DNA of 64,000 bases from Selenomonas sp. (lineage in GTDB: Bacteria > Bacillota > Negativicutes > Selenomonadales > Selenomonadaceae), in assembly GCA_018052705.1 (NCBI GenBank), contig JAGPMW010000007.1, positions 1 to 64,000 of the forward strand, in the 5' to 3' direction. The notes beneath the pieces are model-generated. The model made no database searches and had not been told where the DNA came from. It saw only the letters and a program-made list of their open reading frames with translations. Made by a program: the position numbers and the translations under genes. This document shows, one piece after another, positions 1 to 8,094 of this stretch (positions are counted from its first letter, which is position 1; each line of letters opens with the position of its first letter).

Positions 1-31
1 TCTGACCACGTGTGGGTTGTTTCTTAGACAT
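1..31 (-). CDS. Putative transposase, first 10 codons only
   Basis: A minus-strand frame starts with ATG at 29-31 and reads MSKKQPTRGQ before leaving the window. An in-frame ATG at 38-40 is an alternative start but lies only two bases from the GGAGG at 43-47. The assignment rests on position inside the inferred insertion element and the lysine/arginine-rich N terminus; ten residues cannot prove a family. Confidence 0.4.
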   Translation of the reverse strand, partial: MSKKQPTRGQ

Positions 32-126
32 AGATTTCATTACCTCCGCATGTGTTTGATATCCCCGACAGGGGAGCATATTTTAAACTGCCGTTAACTC
101 ACTTACACAGTTTATTATACACTCCC
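1..126 (-). mobile_element. End of an IS256-family-like insertion sequence, truncated by the window
   Basis: Read on the minus strand from about position 126 inward, the sequence begins GGGAGTGTATAATAAACTGT and then GTAAGTGAG. This resembles the terminal inverted repeats of IS256 (mutator-type) elements, which carry a TGTGTAA block roughly 20 bases from the end. Further in, a GGAGG (43-47) precedes an open frame starting at 31 on the minus strand, placed as the transposase gene would be. Directly to the right the Dcu carrier homology begins abruptly in mid-protein. The exact junction is uncertain by a few bases (about 121-126), and the other end and any target-site duplication lie outside the window. 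Confidence 0.62.
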
Positions 127-1026
127 GTATCGGTTGCTATCGTATCGATTGTAGGGTTCATGGCTACTGCTGGTTATGGTTATACTGTGCTGCAGATTCT
201 GGCTGTTGCTATTCCTTCCACCTTCTTTGGTGTGTTGTGTGCCGCTCTCTGGTCTTATCGCCGTGGACGCGAACTGACAGACGATGATCGGTTCCAGGAA
301 TTCATCAAGAATCCAGAGAATAAGGCCTATGTTTACGGCGAGGGAGAGACGCTGCAGGGCAAGGAATTGCCAAACACGTACTATCGCGCCATGTATATTT
401 TCTTTGCCGGTATTCTTGTTATTGCGTTTTTGGGCAATTTCCCAGCTTTACTGCCGCATTTCCCGAATGCAAAAGGCGCTATGACGGCTATTTCCATGAC
501 GACCGTTATTCAGATGGTTATGCTTTTTGTAGCAGCGATGATCCTGCTTACCTGTAACATCAAGGCAAAGGATGTAGGTAACAGTCAGGTATTCCGTTCA
601 GGTATTGTTGCCCTTGTATCGGTTTATGGTGTTGCCTGGATGGCTGATACGTATTTCTCCAATCATATGACCATTCTCAAGGATTGGCTGGGAGTTGCGG
701 TTACATCTTATCCCTGGGCGTATGCAATTTTTGCTTTCCTGACGTCCAAGCTTGTTAACTCGCAGGCAGCAGCAATTGCTATCGTTATGCCGCTGGCATT
801 GAAGGTCGGTATGGACCCAGTAATCATCATGTCCTTCATTTCAGCCTGCTATGGTTACTTCTTCCTGCCGACGTATCCGTCTGATCTGGCCTGCATCGGC
901 TTTGACCGTTCTGGTACGACGCGCATCGGCAAGTATATCCTGAATCACAGTTTCATGATTCCAGGTTTGATTATTGTTATTACAGGCTGCTGCATGGGTT
1001 TTGTGGTAGCACATATTGTTCTGTGA
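121..1026 (+). pseudogene. Anaerobic C4-dicarboxylate carrier (DcuA/DcuB family), 5' part missing
   Basis: This is the C-terminal two thirds of a Dcu carrier, which exchanges fumarate, malate or aspartate for succinate across the inner membrane. Homology starts at TPVSVAIVSI, matching the SPISAAVV segment about 150 residues into the usual 430-residue protein. It runs through IPSTF, GVAWMADT, LPTYP and the GTTRIGKYILNHSFMIPG block to a normal C-terminal membrane helix. Upstream, the frame continues only into the insertion element end (formal GTG start at 52, in-frame stop at 31), so the first five or so helices are lost. The remnant could at best be expressed from an element-borne promoter and is unlikely to transport. 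Whether the 5' half survives on the far side of the element cannot be seen here. Confidence 0.82.
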
Positions 1027-1039
1027 TCAAAGACTAAAT

Positions 1040-1091
1040 AAAAGAGGAGCTGTATCAAAATGCTTAAGCATTTTGATACAGCTCCTCTTTT
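1040..1091. terminator. Bidirectional terminator, perfect 52-base palindrome
   Basis: Every base of this 52-base stretch pairs around a central TTAA, with AAAAGAGGAGC at one edge and GCTCCTCTTTT at the other. A-tracts and T-tracts on both flanks make it work in both directions between the converging dcu remnant and the LysR gene. Confidence 0.85.
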
Positions 1092-1099
1092 CGTCAGCC

Positions 1100-1996
1100 T
1101 CAGTTTTCGTCCTGATGCTTTTTTTCTTTTAGGATATCTTTACAGAAATCAATGAAGGATTGGGCTGCTTTGGAGATATAACGGTCTTTTTTCCAGGCCA
1201 GTCCAACATCGACGATTAATGGATCGGAGAGGGGAATGGCCTTGACACCCGGAGTGTCCTCAACAACCATGTCAAGCAGGAAGGCAATGCCAACTCCGCT
1301 TGCAACGAGCCCCTTCAGGGTGACGACCTGGTTGGACTCCAGTACAATATTTGGCGTGATGTTGGCAGCCTTCATCTTCGAAAGGATTGCCTGACGCAGG
1401 AAAGAGCCTTCTTTCAGCATGATGATGTTTTCCTCAGCAATATCCTGCAGAGAAATGCTCTTCTTTTTGGCCAGCGGACTGCCTTCCGGGACGCAGCAGA
1501 CAATCTGGTTGCGCGACATCGGCAGCAGCTGGAGATGATTCGATGCACCGGAGATAATGATAATCCCGAAATCCAGCTCATCGCGTTCGAGCTGCTCGCG
1601 GATTGACATGGACCCTTCTTCGTGCATGAAGATATCCAGATGCGAGTAACGGCGCTGAAAACTGGAGAATATTTTGGGGAATAGATAAGCCCCCATCATT
1701 GGTGGTATGCCTATCTTAATCGTGCCTTTCTGCAGCTGCTTGTAGTCGTTGACTTCGAGTACGGCATCCTGAATGTTGCGGAGAGCCAGTTCAACGCGGT
1801 TCAGAAAAACCGCACCTTCCGGCGTCAGCGACAGCTGTTTCTGGCTGCGATCGAAAAGCTGAATGCCGAGCTCGGCTTCCAGTTTCTTGATCGCGACGGT
1901 GATGTTTGGCTGTGAAACTCGGAGCCGTTCAGCAGCCCGAGTGATGTTCCGGAGGCGGCTGGCCATCTGGAAATATTCGAGTTGTCTAAGTTCCAT
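1100..1996 (-). CDS. LysR-family transcriptional regulator
   Basis: A 298-residue LysR regulator with a winged helix-turn-helix at about residues 1-60 (MELRQLEYFQ start, then AAERLRVSQPNITVAIKKLE). A periplasmic-binding-fold effector domain follows from about residue 90. The ATG at 1996 is chosen because LysR proteins nearly always begin MELRQL and an AGAAAGAAG sequence lies upstream; an upstream in-frame start would add 13 atypical residues. The gene is convergent with the dcu remnant and divergent from motA, so its target is not obvious. The A+T-rich dyad at 2042-2068 is a candidate site for itself. The effector is unknown. Confidence 0.88.
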   Translation of the reverse strand: MELRQLEYFQMASRLRNITRAAERLRVSQPNITVAIKKLEAELGIQLFDRSQKQLSLTPEGAVFLNRVELALRNIQDAVLEVNDYKQLQKGTIKIGIPPMMGAYLFPKIFSSFQRRYSHLDIFMHEEGSMSIREQLERDELDFGIIIISGASNHLQLLPMSRNQIVCCVPEGSPLAKKKSISLQDIAEENIIMLKEGSFLRQAILSKMKAANITPNIVLESNQVVTLKGLVASGVGIAFLLDMVVEDTPGVKAIPLSDPLIVDVGLAWKKDRYISKAAQSFIDFCKDILKEKKHQDEN

Positions 1997-2041
1997 TTTA
2001 TCGCTTCTTTCTCTATAAATTAGTCTTATAATCACCTATTA

Positions 2042-2068
2042 TATCATATTTTTGATAAATATATGATA
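2042..2068. promoter_or_regulatory. Candidate LysR operator dyad
   Basis: TATCATAT (2042-2049) and ATATGATA (2061-2068) form an 8-base inverted repeat separated by 11 bases, in the intergenic region between the divergent LysR gene and motA. LysR proteins commonly bind A/T-rich dyads next to their own gene; binding here is an inference from position and symmetry. Confidence 0.4.
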
Positions 2069-2223
2069 AGATAATAAAAATTTATTACGAAAAGATATAA
2101 AATTTATTAGAAGAAAGTAGGATTTTTTGCTTTAATATGGAATAATAGTATATAGGCAATAATGGAATAAGCAAAGAAATCGTGTTCCTTAAAATCAAAG
2201 GAAGATGTAGGGGGGCTTTTATT

Positions 2224-3000
2224 TTGGAAATATCAACAGTTATCGGCATCGTCCTGGGATTTATTTCCGTATTCGTCGGGATGGTTCTGAAGGGGGCACC
2301 GCTTACCGCATTGAATAATCCGGCGGCGTTTTTGATTATCATTGGAGGTACAATCTCATGTCTTTTCACTGCGTTCAATATAACGCAGCTGAAGGCGGTG
2401 CCGAAACTGGTAGGGATGACCTTTCATAAGCCGGCGTTGCATGAAAAGGCGGAGCTGTTGCGCTTGTTTGTGGAACTATCACAGATTGCCCGTCGAGAGG
2501 GGATTCTGGCGCTGGAGGGAAAGGTTCAGGATATTGAGGATCCTTTTTTTCGTACCGGACTTGGCATGGTCATCGACGGTATGGACCCGGATTTTGTCAG
2601 TGATGTATTGGACGCAGAACTGGCGGTTATGCAGGAGCGTCATTCGGTTAGCCGCTCCATTTTGACTCAGGCTGGAACCTACGCACCAACCCTTGGTGTA
2701 TTGGGCGCAGTTGTCGGCCTGATTGCCGCACTGGGACATTTGGATGATATCAAGATGCTCGGGCATGCAATTGCAGCTGCCTTTGTAGCAACTATCCTGG
2801 GTATTTTCTCGGCGTATGTTATCTATCTGCCATTAGCAAACAAGTTGAAACTGCTGTCGGAGTCAGAGGTTAGTGAGAAACGCATGATCATTGAGGGAAT
2901 CCTTTCCTTGCAGGCTGGTGATTCACCAACGGCTATTGAAGCAAAACTGATGGTGTTTATCCCGCAGTCTGAGCGCGAGGGCTTGATGAAGGAGGGCTAA
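2224..3000 (+). CDS. motA: Flagellar motor stator protein MotA
   Basis: MotA forms the proton- or sodium-conducting stator with MotB and transmits torque to the flagellar rotor. The 258-residue product has four predicted membrane helices: the first near residue 10, then FLIIIGGTISCLF, and a late pair that includes TYAPTLGVLGAVVGLIAAL. A large cytoplasmic loop contains the charged rotor-contacting region (ELSQIARREGILALE). A TTG start at 2224 is chosen because a GGGGGG ribosome binding site lies at 2209-2214; an upstream GTG at 2182 would add a basic, non-hydrophobic extension. motB follows one base after the stop, so the pair is translationally coupled. No other flagellar structural operon is present nearby. 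Confidence 0.93.
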   Translation: MEISTVIGIVLGFISVFVGMVLKGAPLTALNNPAAFLIIIGGTISCLFTAFNITQLKAVPKLVGMTFHKPALHEKAELLRLFVELSQIARREGILALEGKVQDIEDPFFRTGLGMVIDGMDPDFVSDVLDAELAVMQERHSVSRSILTQAGTYAPTLGVLGAVVGLIAALGHLDDIKMLGHAIAAAFVATILGIFSAYVIYLPLANKLKLLSESEVSEKRMIIEGILSLQAGDSPTAIEAKLMVFIPQSEREGLMKEG

Positions 3001-3001
3001 T

Positions 3002-3883
3002 ATGGCAAAGAAGAAACGCGGTAAAAAACACGAGGAAGAAGCCAGCGAGGCCTGGCTGCTGCCCTATTCTGACCTGATGACGCTGCTGTTAGCACTTTTT
3101 ATTGCGTTGTTTGCAATCTCACAGACTGATCAGAAAAAAGTCACAGAACTCTCACAGGCTTTCAGCTCGGCCTTCAATATGGGCGGACCGTCAATGTTCG
3201 ATAAGATGGGACCGAATGTAGGACGTCGGGCTGAGTCCCCGGCCGATGATGATAAAGGAAATTCGGCTTATCTGGCAGAGAATAAGAAGCTCGAAGAGAT
3301 CCAGAAGAAAATGGAAGATTATATCCAGCAGAATGGAATGAGTGATCATCTCAGCACACAGCTGACGGAAGAAGGCCTGATGATTCGTATCAAGGAACGG
3401 GCACTCTTCCCGTCGGGATCGGCTCAGCTGGTCGCGCAGTCGCAGTCCATTATCCCCGTAGTGGCAGGCCTGCTGGCATCTGTACCAGAACGGGTCGTAG
3501 TATCCGGTCATACCGATAATATGCCAATAAGCAGTGCTCAGTTTCCTTCAAACTGGGAACTGAGTTCGACGCGTGCCATGAATTTTATGAAGGCGCTTCT
3601 GGCATCGAATAGTGGATTGAATCCAGCCCGGTTCAGTGCCATCGGGTATAGTGAGTATCGTCCGATCGCGGATAATAAGACTGACGCCGGGCGGGCGCAG
3701 AACCGCCGGGTTGAGATCTTTGTAGCACGTAACTACCGGTTCAATCCGGATGAGAAAAACAAGAGCAAGCAGACCTCTGAGTCAGATACAGGAGCCGATG
3801 GAATGCCGGTAGCTGGCACTACAGGCAATACGCCTTCTACTAACGGTTCTGCGGGCAGTGGGATGCAGACAACGACATATTAA
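3002..3883 (+). CDS. motB: Flagellar motor stator protein MotB
   Basis: MotB anchors the stator to peptidoglycan and carries the ion-binding aspartate. The 293-residue protein has a basic N terminus (KKKRGKKH) and one membrane helix starting at WLLPYSDLMTLLLALFIALF, with the conserved Asp at residue 24. A plug/linker region follows, then an OmpA-like peptidoglycan-binding domain (LFPSGSAQL, VVSGHTDNMP, NWELSSTRA, AQNRRVEIFV). About 45 residues at the C terminus are a low-complexity Thr/Gly/Ser tail with no recognised domain. GGAGG at the end of motA serves as the ribosome binding site. Confidence 0.94.
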   Translation: MAKKKRGKKHEEEASEAWLLPYSDLMTLLLALFIALFAISQTDQKKVTELSQAFSSAFNMGGPSMFDKMGPNVGRRAESPADDDKGNSAYLAENKKLEEIQKKMEDYIQQNGMSDHLSTQLTEEGLMIRIKERALFPSGSAQLVAQSQSIIPVVAGLLASVPERVVVSGHTDNMPISSAQFPSNWELSSTRAMNFMKALLASNSGLNPARFSAIGYSEYRPIADNKTDAGRAQNRRVEIFVARNYRFNPDEKNKSKQTSESDTGADGMPVAGTTGNTPSTNGSAGSGMQTTTY

Positions 3884-3891
3884 TTCATTGA

Positions 3892-3920
3892 CAGTCGGCT
3901 GAGTTCAGCCGGCTGTTTTT
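3892..3920 (+). terminator. Rho-independent terminator after motB
   Basis: CAGTCGGCTGA and its partner AGCCGGCTG fold into a stem closed by a GTTC loop and are followed by TTTTT. A second copy of the CAGCCGGCTG arm lies at 3929-3938 and could form an alternative pairing. Confidence 0.75.
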
Positions 3921-4000
3921 GTCAGGAACAGCCGGCTGACATTTACTACGGCTGCATGACATGATATGATTAAGTCAATGATAAAAGAGGAGGGCTGATA

Positions 4001-4378
4001 TTGATATTGGGCATAGGAACTGATGTGGCTGATGTAAAGCGGATCAATAAGGCTTTAGAAAATCCCCGTTTTATTGATCGGGTCTATACGGCGGCCGAGC
4101 AGTCATATTGTGAAGGTCGGGGCAGCCAGCGAGGGCAGAGCTATGCTGCCCGGTTTTCGGGCAAGGAGGCCATCCTGAAGGCATTTGGTACAGGACTCCG
4201 GGGCGGGAGCCTGCTGGATATAGAGATCCTGCCGGATACACTGGGCTGCCCCCAGGTCCGGCTTACTGGCTGCTTTGAGCAGTTGGCAGCGGCACGTGGT
4301 GTCGGAAAGGTCTGGATATCACTTAGTCATACGCGCGAATATGCGACGGCACAATGCGTAATGGAGGGGACAGAATGA
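4001..4378 (+). CDS. acpS: Holo-[acyl-carrier-protein] synthase
   Basis: AcpS transfers phosphopantetheine from CoA to the serine of acyl carrier protein, activating fatty acid synthesis. The 125-residue length is normal for the trimeric AcpS family. Visible motifs are GIGTDVADVKRI with the Mg-binding Asp at residue 8, FSGKEAILKAFGTGLRGG (the Glu and Lys of the active site), and WISLSHTREYATA near the C terminus. The TTG start is set by GAGGAGGG about eight bases upstream. The stop overlaps the start of the next gene in an ATGA, the common acpS-nnr arrangement of Firmicutes. Confidence 0.95.
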   Translation: MILGIGTDVADVKRINKALENPRFIDRVYTAAEQSYCEGRGSQRGQSYAARFSGKEAILKAFGTGLRGGSLLDIEILPDTLGCPQVRLTGCFEQLAAARGVGKVWISLSHTREYATAQCVMEGTE

Positions 4379-5931
4379 AGCTTTCGTTGGTACAGGAAAT
4401 GAAGGAAATCGATAAAAAGACGGTGGAGCAATATGGCCTGCCGGAACTGCTGCTGATGGAAAATGCGGGACACCGGGTGGCGGAAGCGATGATAGAGCTT
4501 CTGGGCGGAGCCGCAGGAAAGAATATCTGTATTCTTGCTGGCACTGGAAATAATGGCGGTGATGCGATGGCTGCTGCCCGGCATCTCCATAATATGGGGG
4601 CGAAAGTCAAGCTGTTTCTGACTGGTGAGTCTGGACATTTTACGGCATCGACGGCTTGTATGTATGAGGTGCTCAGACGGATGGAGCTGGAAATACATAC
4701 ACTGGCTGGTGATCGTGACTGGGATCGCCTGCATTTTACCCTCAAGTTCACAGATGGGATACTCGACGGGATACTCGGCACCGGGGTTCAGGGCGAATTG
4801 CGTAAGACGACACTGCGGGTGGTTGAAGAGATCAATGCTGCTGGAAAGCTGGTCCTGTCAATCGATATCCCGAGCGGTGTAGAGGCCGATACGGGACGCG
4901 TAGCGACAGCGGCGGTCCGTGCAGACCGGACGTTGTCGCTTGGTTTGCCCAAAGTGGGACATTTGTTGAGCCCGGGGGCCGATATGACCGGCAATCTGAC
5001 TGTGGATGATATCGGGATTCCGGCGGCGCTGCTGCAGGCAGACACCATCCGACAGGCGCTGCTGGATGACGAAATGGCCGCTTCTTTACTGCCACCACGG
5101 AAAAAAGCCGTTCATAAAGGCGATTGCGGGCGTATACTGGTCGTTGCCGGTTCACGGGGGATGACCGGAGCCGCGGCATTGGCCGCTTCCTCAGCGCTGC
5201 GGTCCGGGGCAGGGATTGTCGTGCTGGCGGTACCTGAGAGCATACAGACTGTTTTAGCAATGAAAATGACCGAGGTAATGACTCAGCCAGTGCCTGAAAC
5301 GCAGGATGGCATCATGGGGGGCGAAGCGGCACTTGGCTGTTTGCTTTCGCTGGCAGAAAATTGTGATGCGGTGTTGATTGGTCCAGGACTGGGGCGGGCG
5401 GCAGAAACAATGGAACTGGTACGCATTTTTGCTGCAAAAGTCAATAAGCCGCTTATTATGGACGCGGATGCAATCTATGCGTTCCGTACACAACCAGATG
5501 ATCTCAGCCGCTTGCCACAGGTTCCAATTCTGACGCCGCATCTGGGCGAGATGGCCGGTCTGCTTGGTGTGCCGGTGCCGGAGCTGCGCGAGTCACTGCT
5601 GCCAATTGTACGCGAGGCTGCGGCGGAGTATCAGTGTGTGCTGGTCGTCAAGAGTGAGTGTACCCTGATTGTTTATCCTGATGGAGATGCCTTCTTTACG
5701 ACTAAGGGCAATCCGGGGATGGCTACGGCGGGCTGTGGTGATGTGCTGGCAGGGACAATTGCCGGGCTCATGAAACAGACGGAGAGCGGTCTGGCACCAC
5801 TACTGGGGGTATACCTGCATGGCATGGCAGGTGATCTTGCCTATGCACAGCAGGGCGAGGCGCTGATTGCTTCGGATATACGCGATAAATTACCGGCAGC
5901 CAGAATGATGGTGCGTGAAAAGCAAAAGTAA
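4375..5931 (+). CDS. nnr: Bifunctional NAD(P)H-hydrate epimerase / ADP-dependent dehydratase
   Basis: This enzyme repairs hydrated, damaged NADH and NADPH. The N-terminal YjeF-type epimerase half (about residues 1-210) carries GTGNNGGDAMAAARHL and DGILGTGVQG. The C-terminal ribokinase-like dehydratase half starts near HKGDCGRILVVAGS and ends with NPGMATAGCGDVLAGTIAGL. At 518 residues it has the normal fused length. The ATG at 4375 follows GGAGGGG and overlaps the acpS stop. A tandem duplication of a GGGATACTCG unit near 4756-4780 encodes a repeated DGIL just before the GTG motif, a small local oddity that leaves the frame intact. Confidence 0.94.
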   Translation: MKLSLVQEMKEIDKKTVEQYGLPELLLMENAGHRVAEAMIELLGGAAGKNICILAGTGNNGGDAMAAARHLHNMGAKVKLFLTGESGHFTASTACMYEVLRRMELEIHTLAGDRDWDRLHFTLKFTDGILDGILGTGVQGELRKTTLRVVEEINAAGKLVLSIDIPSGVEADTGRVATAAVRADRTLSLGLPKVGHLLSPGADMTGNLTVDDIGIPAALLQADTIRQALLDDEMAASLLPPRKKAVHKGDCGRILVVAGSRGMTGAAALAASSALRSGAGIVVLAVPESIQTVLAMKMTEVMTQPVPETQDGIMGGEAALGCLLSLAENCDAVLIGPGLGRAAETMELVRIFAAKVNKPLIMDADAIYAFRTQPDDLSRLPQVPILTPHLGEMAGLLGVPVPELRESLLPIVREAAAEYQCVLVVKSECTLIVYPDGDAFFTTKGNPGMATAGCGDVLAGTIAGLMKQTESGLAPLLGVYLHGMAGDLAYAQQGEALIASDIRDKLPAARMMVREKQK

Positions 5932-6003
5932 AGTACATTTGTTTTATGGTAAAGAACAAAAAGATAAAACAATACAAAATGAAAAAAATAAAATACATTA
6001 TAC

Positions 6004-6032
6004 TTGACATATGTATACTTCAGGGCTAGAAT
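6004..6032 (+). promoter_or_regulatory. Sigma-70 promoter for ilvE
   Basis: TTGACA (6004-6009) and TAGAAT (6027-6032) are separated by exactly 17 bases, 35 bases upstream of the ilvE start codon. The A-rich tract just upstream (about 5935-6000) may act as an UP element. Confidence 0.75.
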
Positions 6033-6066
6033 AGAGTTACTTTGATGAAAGAAAAGGGGCTTTATT

Positions 6067-7089
6067 ATGACAAAGGTAAATATTGACTGGTCAGATCTTG
6101 GCTTTTCGTATCAGCCAATTACAAAGCGTTATGTAGCAGATTATAAAGATGGAAAATGGGGAAAGGGCGGGCTGACGGAAGATGCGAATGTCGTCATTAA
6201 TGAGTGCGCCGGGATTCTCCAGTACTGTCAGGAAGTATTTGAAGGTCTGAAAGCATATAAGACGAAAGATGGCAAAATCGTTACGTTCCGTCCTGACCTT
6301 AATGCAGAGCGTATGATTGACTCGGCTAAGCGTCTGGTCATGCCGCCGGTGTCAAAGGAAATGTTCCTGGAGGCTGTCGATCAGGTCGTTGAGGCTAATG
6401 TGGACTGGATTCCGCCTTATGAATCCGGCGGTGCATTATATCTGCGCCCGTATCTTTTTGCAACGGGCCCGGTCATTGGCGTAAAGCCCGCAGATGCTTA
6501 TCAGTTCCGTTTGTTTGGTACGCCGGTAGGTTCCTATTTCAAGAATGGTGTCAAGCCAATCACAATCTGCGTCAGCGATTGTGACCGTGCTGCCCCGCAC
6601 GGGACAGGAAACATTAAGGCCGGCCTGAATTACGCGATGAGCCTGCATCCATACATTGAGGCACATGAAAAAGGTTTTGATGAGAATATGTATCTTGATG
6701 CGGCAACCAGGACCTATGTCGAAGAGACTGGCGGCGCGAATTTCCTGTTTGTAACGAAGGACAATAAGATTGTCACGCCAAAGTCGGATTCAATTCTGCC
6801 GTCGATTACGCGTCGTTCGCTGGTCGCACTGGCGGAAAATATGGGCTATACCGTAGAACATCGTCCGGTCAAGTTTACCGAGCTTAAGGATTTTGCGGAA
6901 GCCGGCCTTTGCGGTACTGCTGCGGTGATTTGTCCGGTAGGCAAAGTGGTCAGCCATGAGGAAACGATTGAGTTCCCGAGCGGCATGGCTGAAATGGGAC
7001 CTGTACTTACGAAATTGTATGAAGAGCTTCGTGGTATTCAGATGGGAACGGTTGAGGCTCCAGAAGGCTGGATTCGCGTCATTAAGTAA
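6067..7089 (+). CDS. ilvE: Branched-chain amino acid aminotransferase
   Basis: A PLP-dependent class IV aminotransferase that interconverts leucine, isoleucine and valine with their 2-oxo acids, using glutamate/2-oxoglutarate. At 340 residues it matches the longer BCAT subtype. Visible are EVFEGLKAYK near the N terminus, HGTGNIKAGLNYA with the PLP-binding lysine, YVEETGGANFLFV, ILPSITRRSL and GTAAVICPVG. AAAAGGGGC precedes the ATG. It is monocistronic between its own promoter and a terminator. Leader peptides or T-boxes were not seen. Confidence 0.95.
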   Translation: MTKVNIDWSDLGFSYQPITKRYVADYKDGKWGKGGLTEDANVVINECAGILQYCQEVFEGLKAYKTKDGKIVTFRPDLNAERMIDSAKRLVMPPVSKEMFLEAVDQVVEANVDWIPPYESGGALYLRPYLFATGPVIGVKPADAYQFRLFGTPVGSYFKNGVKPITICVSDCDRAAPHGTGNIKAGLNYAMSLHPYIEAHEKGFDENMYLDAATRTYVEETGGANFLFVTKDNKIVTPKSDSILPSITRRSLVALAENMGYTVEHRPVKFTELKDFAEAGLCGTAAVICPVGKVVSHEETIEFPSGMAEMGPVLTKLYEELRGIQMGTVEAPEGWIRVIK

Positions 7090-7103
7090 GATAAATTTTG
7101 AGA

Positions 7104-7139
7104 AGAGACCGGTTGTATTCGACAGCTGGTCTCTTTTTT
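7104..7139 (+). terminator. Rho-independent terminator after ilvE
   Basis: AGAGACCGG and CTGGTCTCT pair around a TATTC-containing loop and are followed by a run of T residues. Confidence 0.8.
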
Positions 7140-7192
7140 CAGGTTATTTATAGAATTTAGCACTAAAATTTTTAAGCAGTAACAAGGATTTC

Positions 7193-7220
7193 TTTACAAA
7201 GAACACGAATTGTTTATAAT
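7193..7220 (+). promoter_or_regulatory. Sigma-70 promoter for cdaA operon
   Basis: TTTACA (7193-7198) and a perfect TATAAT (7215-7220) are 16 bases apart, 37 bases before the cdaA start. Confidence 0.72.
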
Positions 7221-7257
7221 AGGGGAAGAGCAACGCGAATTTAGGGAGTTATATATT

Positions 7258-8094
7258 ATGCCGATTGACATCACCTTGCCGATACAGTTTCATGGAATCC
7301 TGTCGACCATTGGCTGGTTTGACATTATTGATATCCTGATCGTAGGGACAATCTTATATAAGGTTTATGAGATGCTGCAGGATACCCGGGCTATTACACT
7401 GGTCAAGGGAATTCTGGTTTTGCTGGCCGTAACGATTGTTTGCAGCTGGGCAGAATTGCATGTGATTTCATGGCTGTTACAGAAGGCAGTGACGCTGTTG
7501 TTCGTTGCGCTGCCGATTGTGTTCCAGCCTGAGCTGCGGCGGGCGCTCGAGCATTTGGGGCAGGGGTCCTTTCTCGGGACGTCAGCCTTGCTCGATGATG
7601 ATGAAGCCCGGTCTGTGGTCCGGGAGTTGACGCGTGCGGTCAAGCAGCTTTCGTCGACGCGGACTGGTGCGTTGCTGGTTATTGAGCGTAATATGGGACT
7701 TAACGATGTGAGCGCGACTGGAATTCAGATTGATGGTCTGATTTCCGCCGATTTTCTGCTCAATGTTTTTATCGTCAATACGCCGCTGCATGATGGTGCG
7801 GCGGTGATACGCGGCAATCGTCTGATTGCTGCCGGCTGTCTGCTCCCGCTGACGGAGAACCGGACACTTTCGACGGAACTGGGCACCCGGCACCGGGCTG
7901 CTATCGGTTTGTCTGAGCAGTGTGATGCCCTGGTGGTGGTAGTCAGTGAGGAAACCGGAACGATTTCGGTTGCTGAGAATGGACATATTATGCGTCATCT
8001 CGACACGGAGACCCTGAAGAGTCTGTTGATGCCGGTATTTGCTTCGCCGAAAACAAGCATCAAGGACAGGATCCGGAACTGGAGGTCGAAATGA
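7258..8094 (+). CDS. cdaA: Diadenylate cyclase CdaA
   Basis: CdaA condenses two ATP into the second messenger cyclic di-AMP, which controls osmolyte transport and wall homeostasis. The 278-residue membrane protein has N-terminal helices (about 22-100) followed by the DAC domain. The catalytic DGA is at 179-181 (LHDGAAVI) and RHR at 211-213. GGGAG lies upstream of the ATG at 7258; an earlier in-frame ATG at 7210 would overlap the promoter -10 box and is rejected. It overlaps cdaR by four bases and forms the familiar cdaA-cdaR-glmM set, here with an FAD protein inserted. Confidence 0.95.
   Translation: MPIDITLPIQFHGILSTIGWFDIIDILIVGTILYKVYEMLQDTRAITLVKGILVLLAVTIVCSWAELHVISWLLQKAVTLLFVALPIVFQPELRRALEHLGQGSFLGTSALLDDDEARSVVRELTRAVKQLSSTRTGALLVIERNMGLNDVSATGIQIDGLISADFLLNVFIVNTPLHDGAAVIRGNRLIAAGCLLPLTENRTLSTELGTRHRAAIGLSEQCDALVVVVSEETGTISVAENGHIMRHLDTETLKSLLMPVFASPKTSIKDRIRNWRSK

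Noticed and set aside
52..126. GTG at 52 as the true start of the dicarboxylate carrier
   Set aside because: The first 23 or so codons have no carrier homology, lie in the inferred insertion element end and lack a suitable ribosome binding site; about 150 N-terminal residues of the family are missing.
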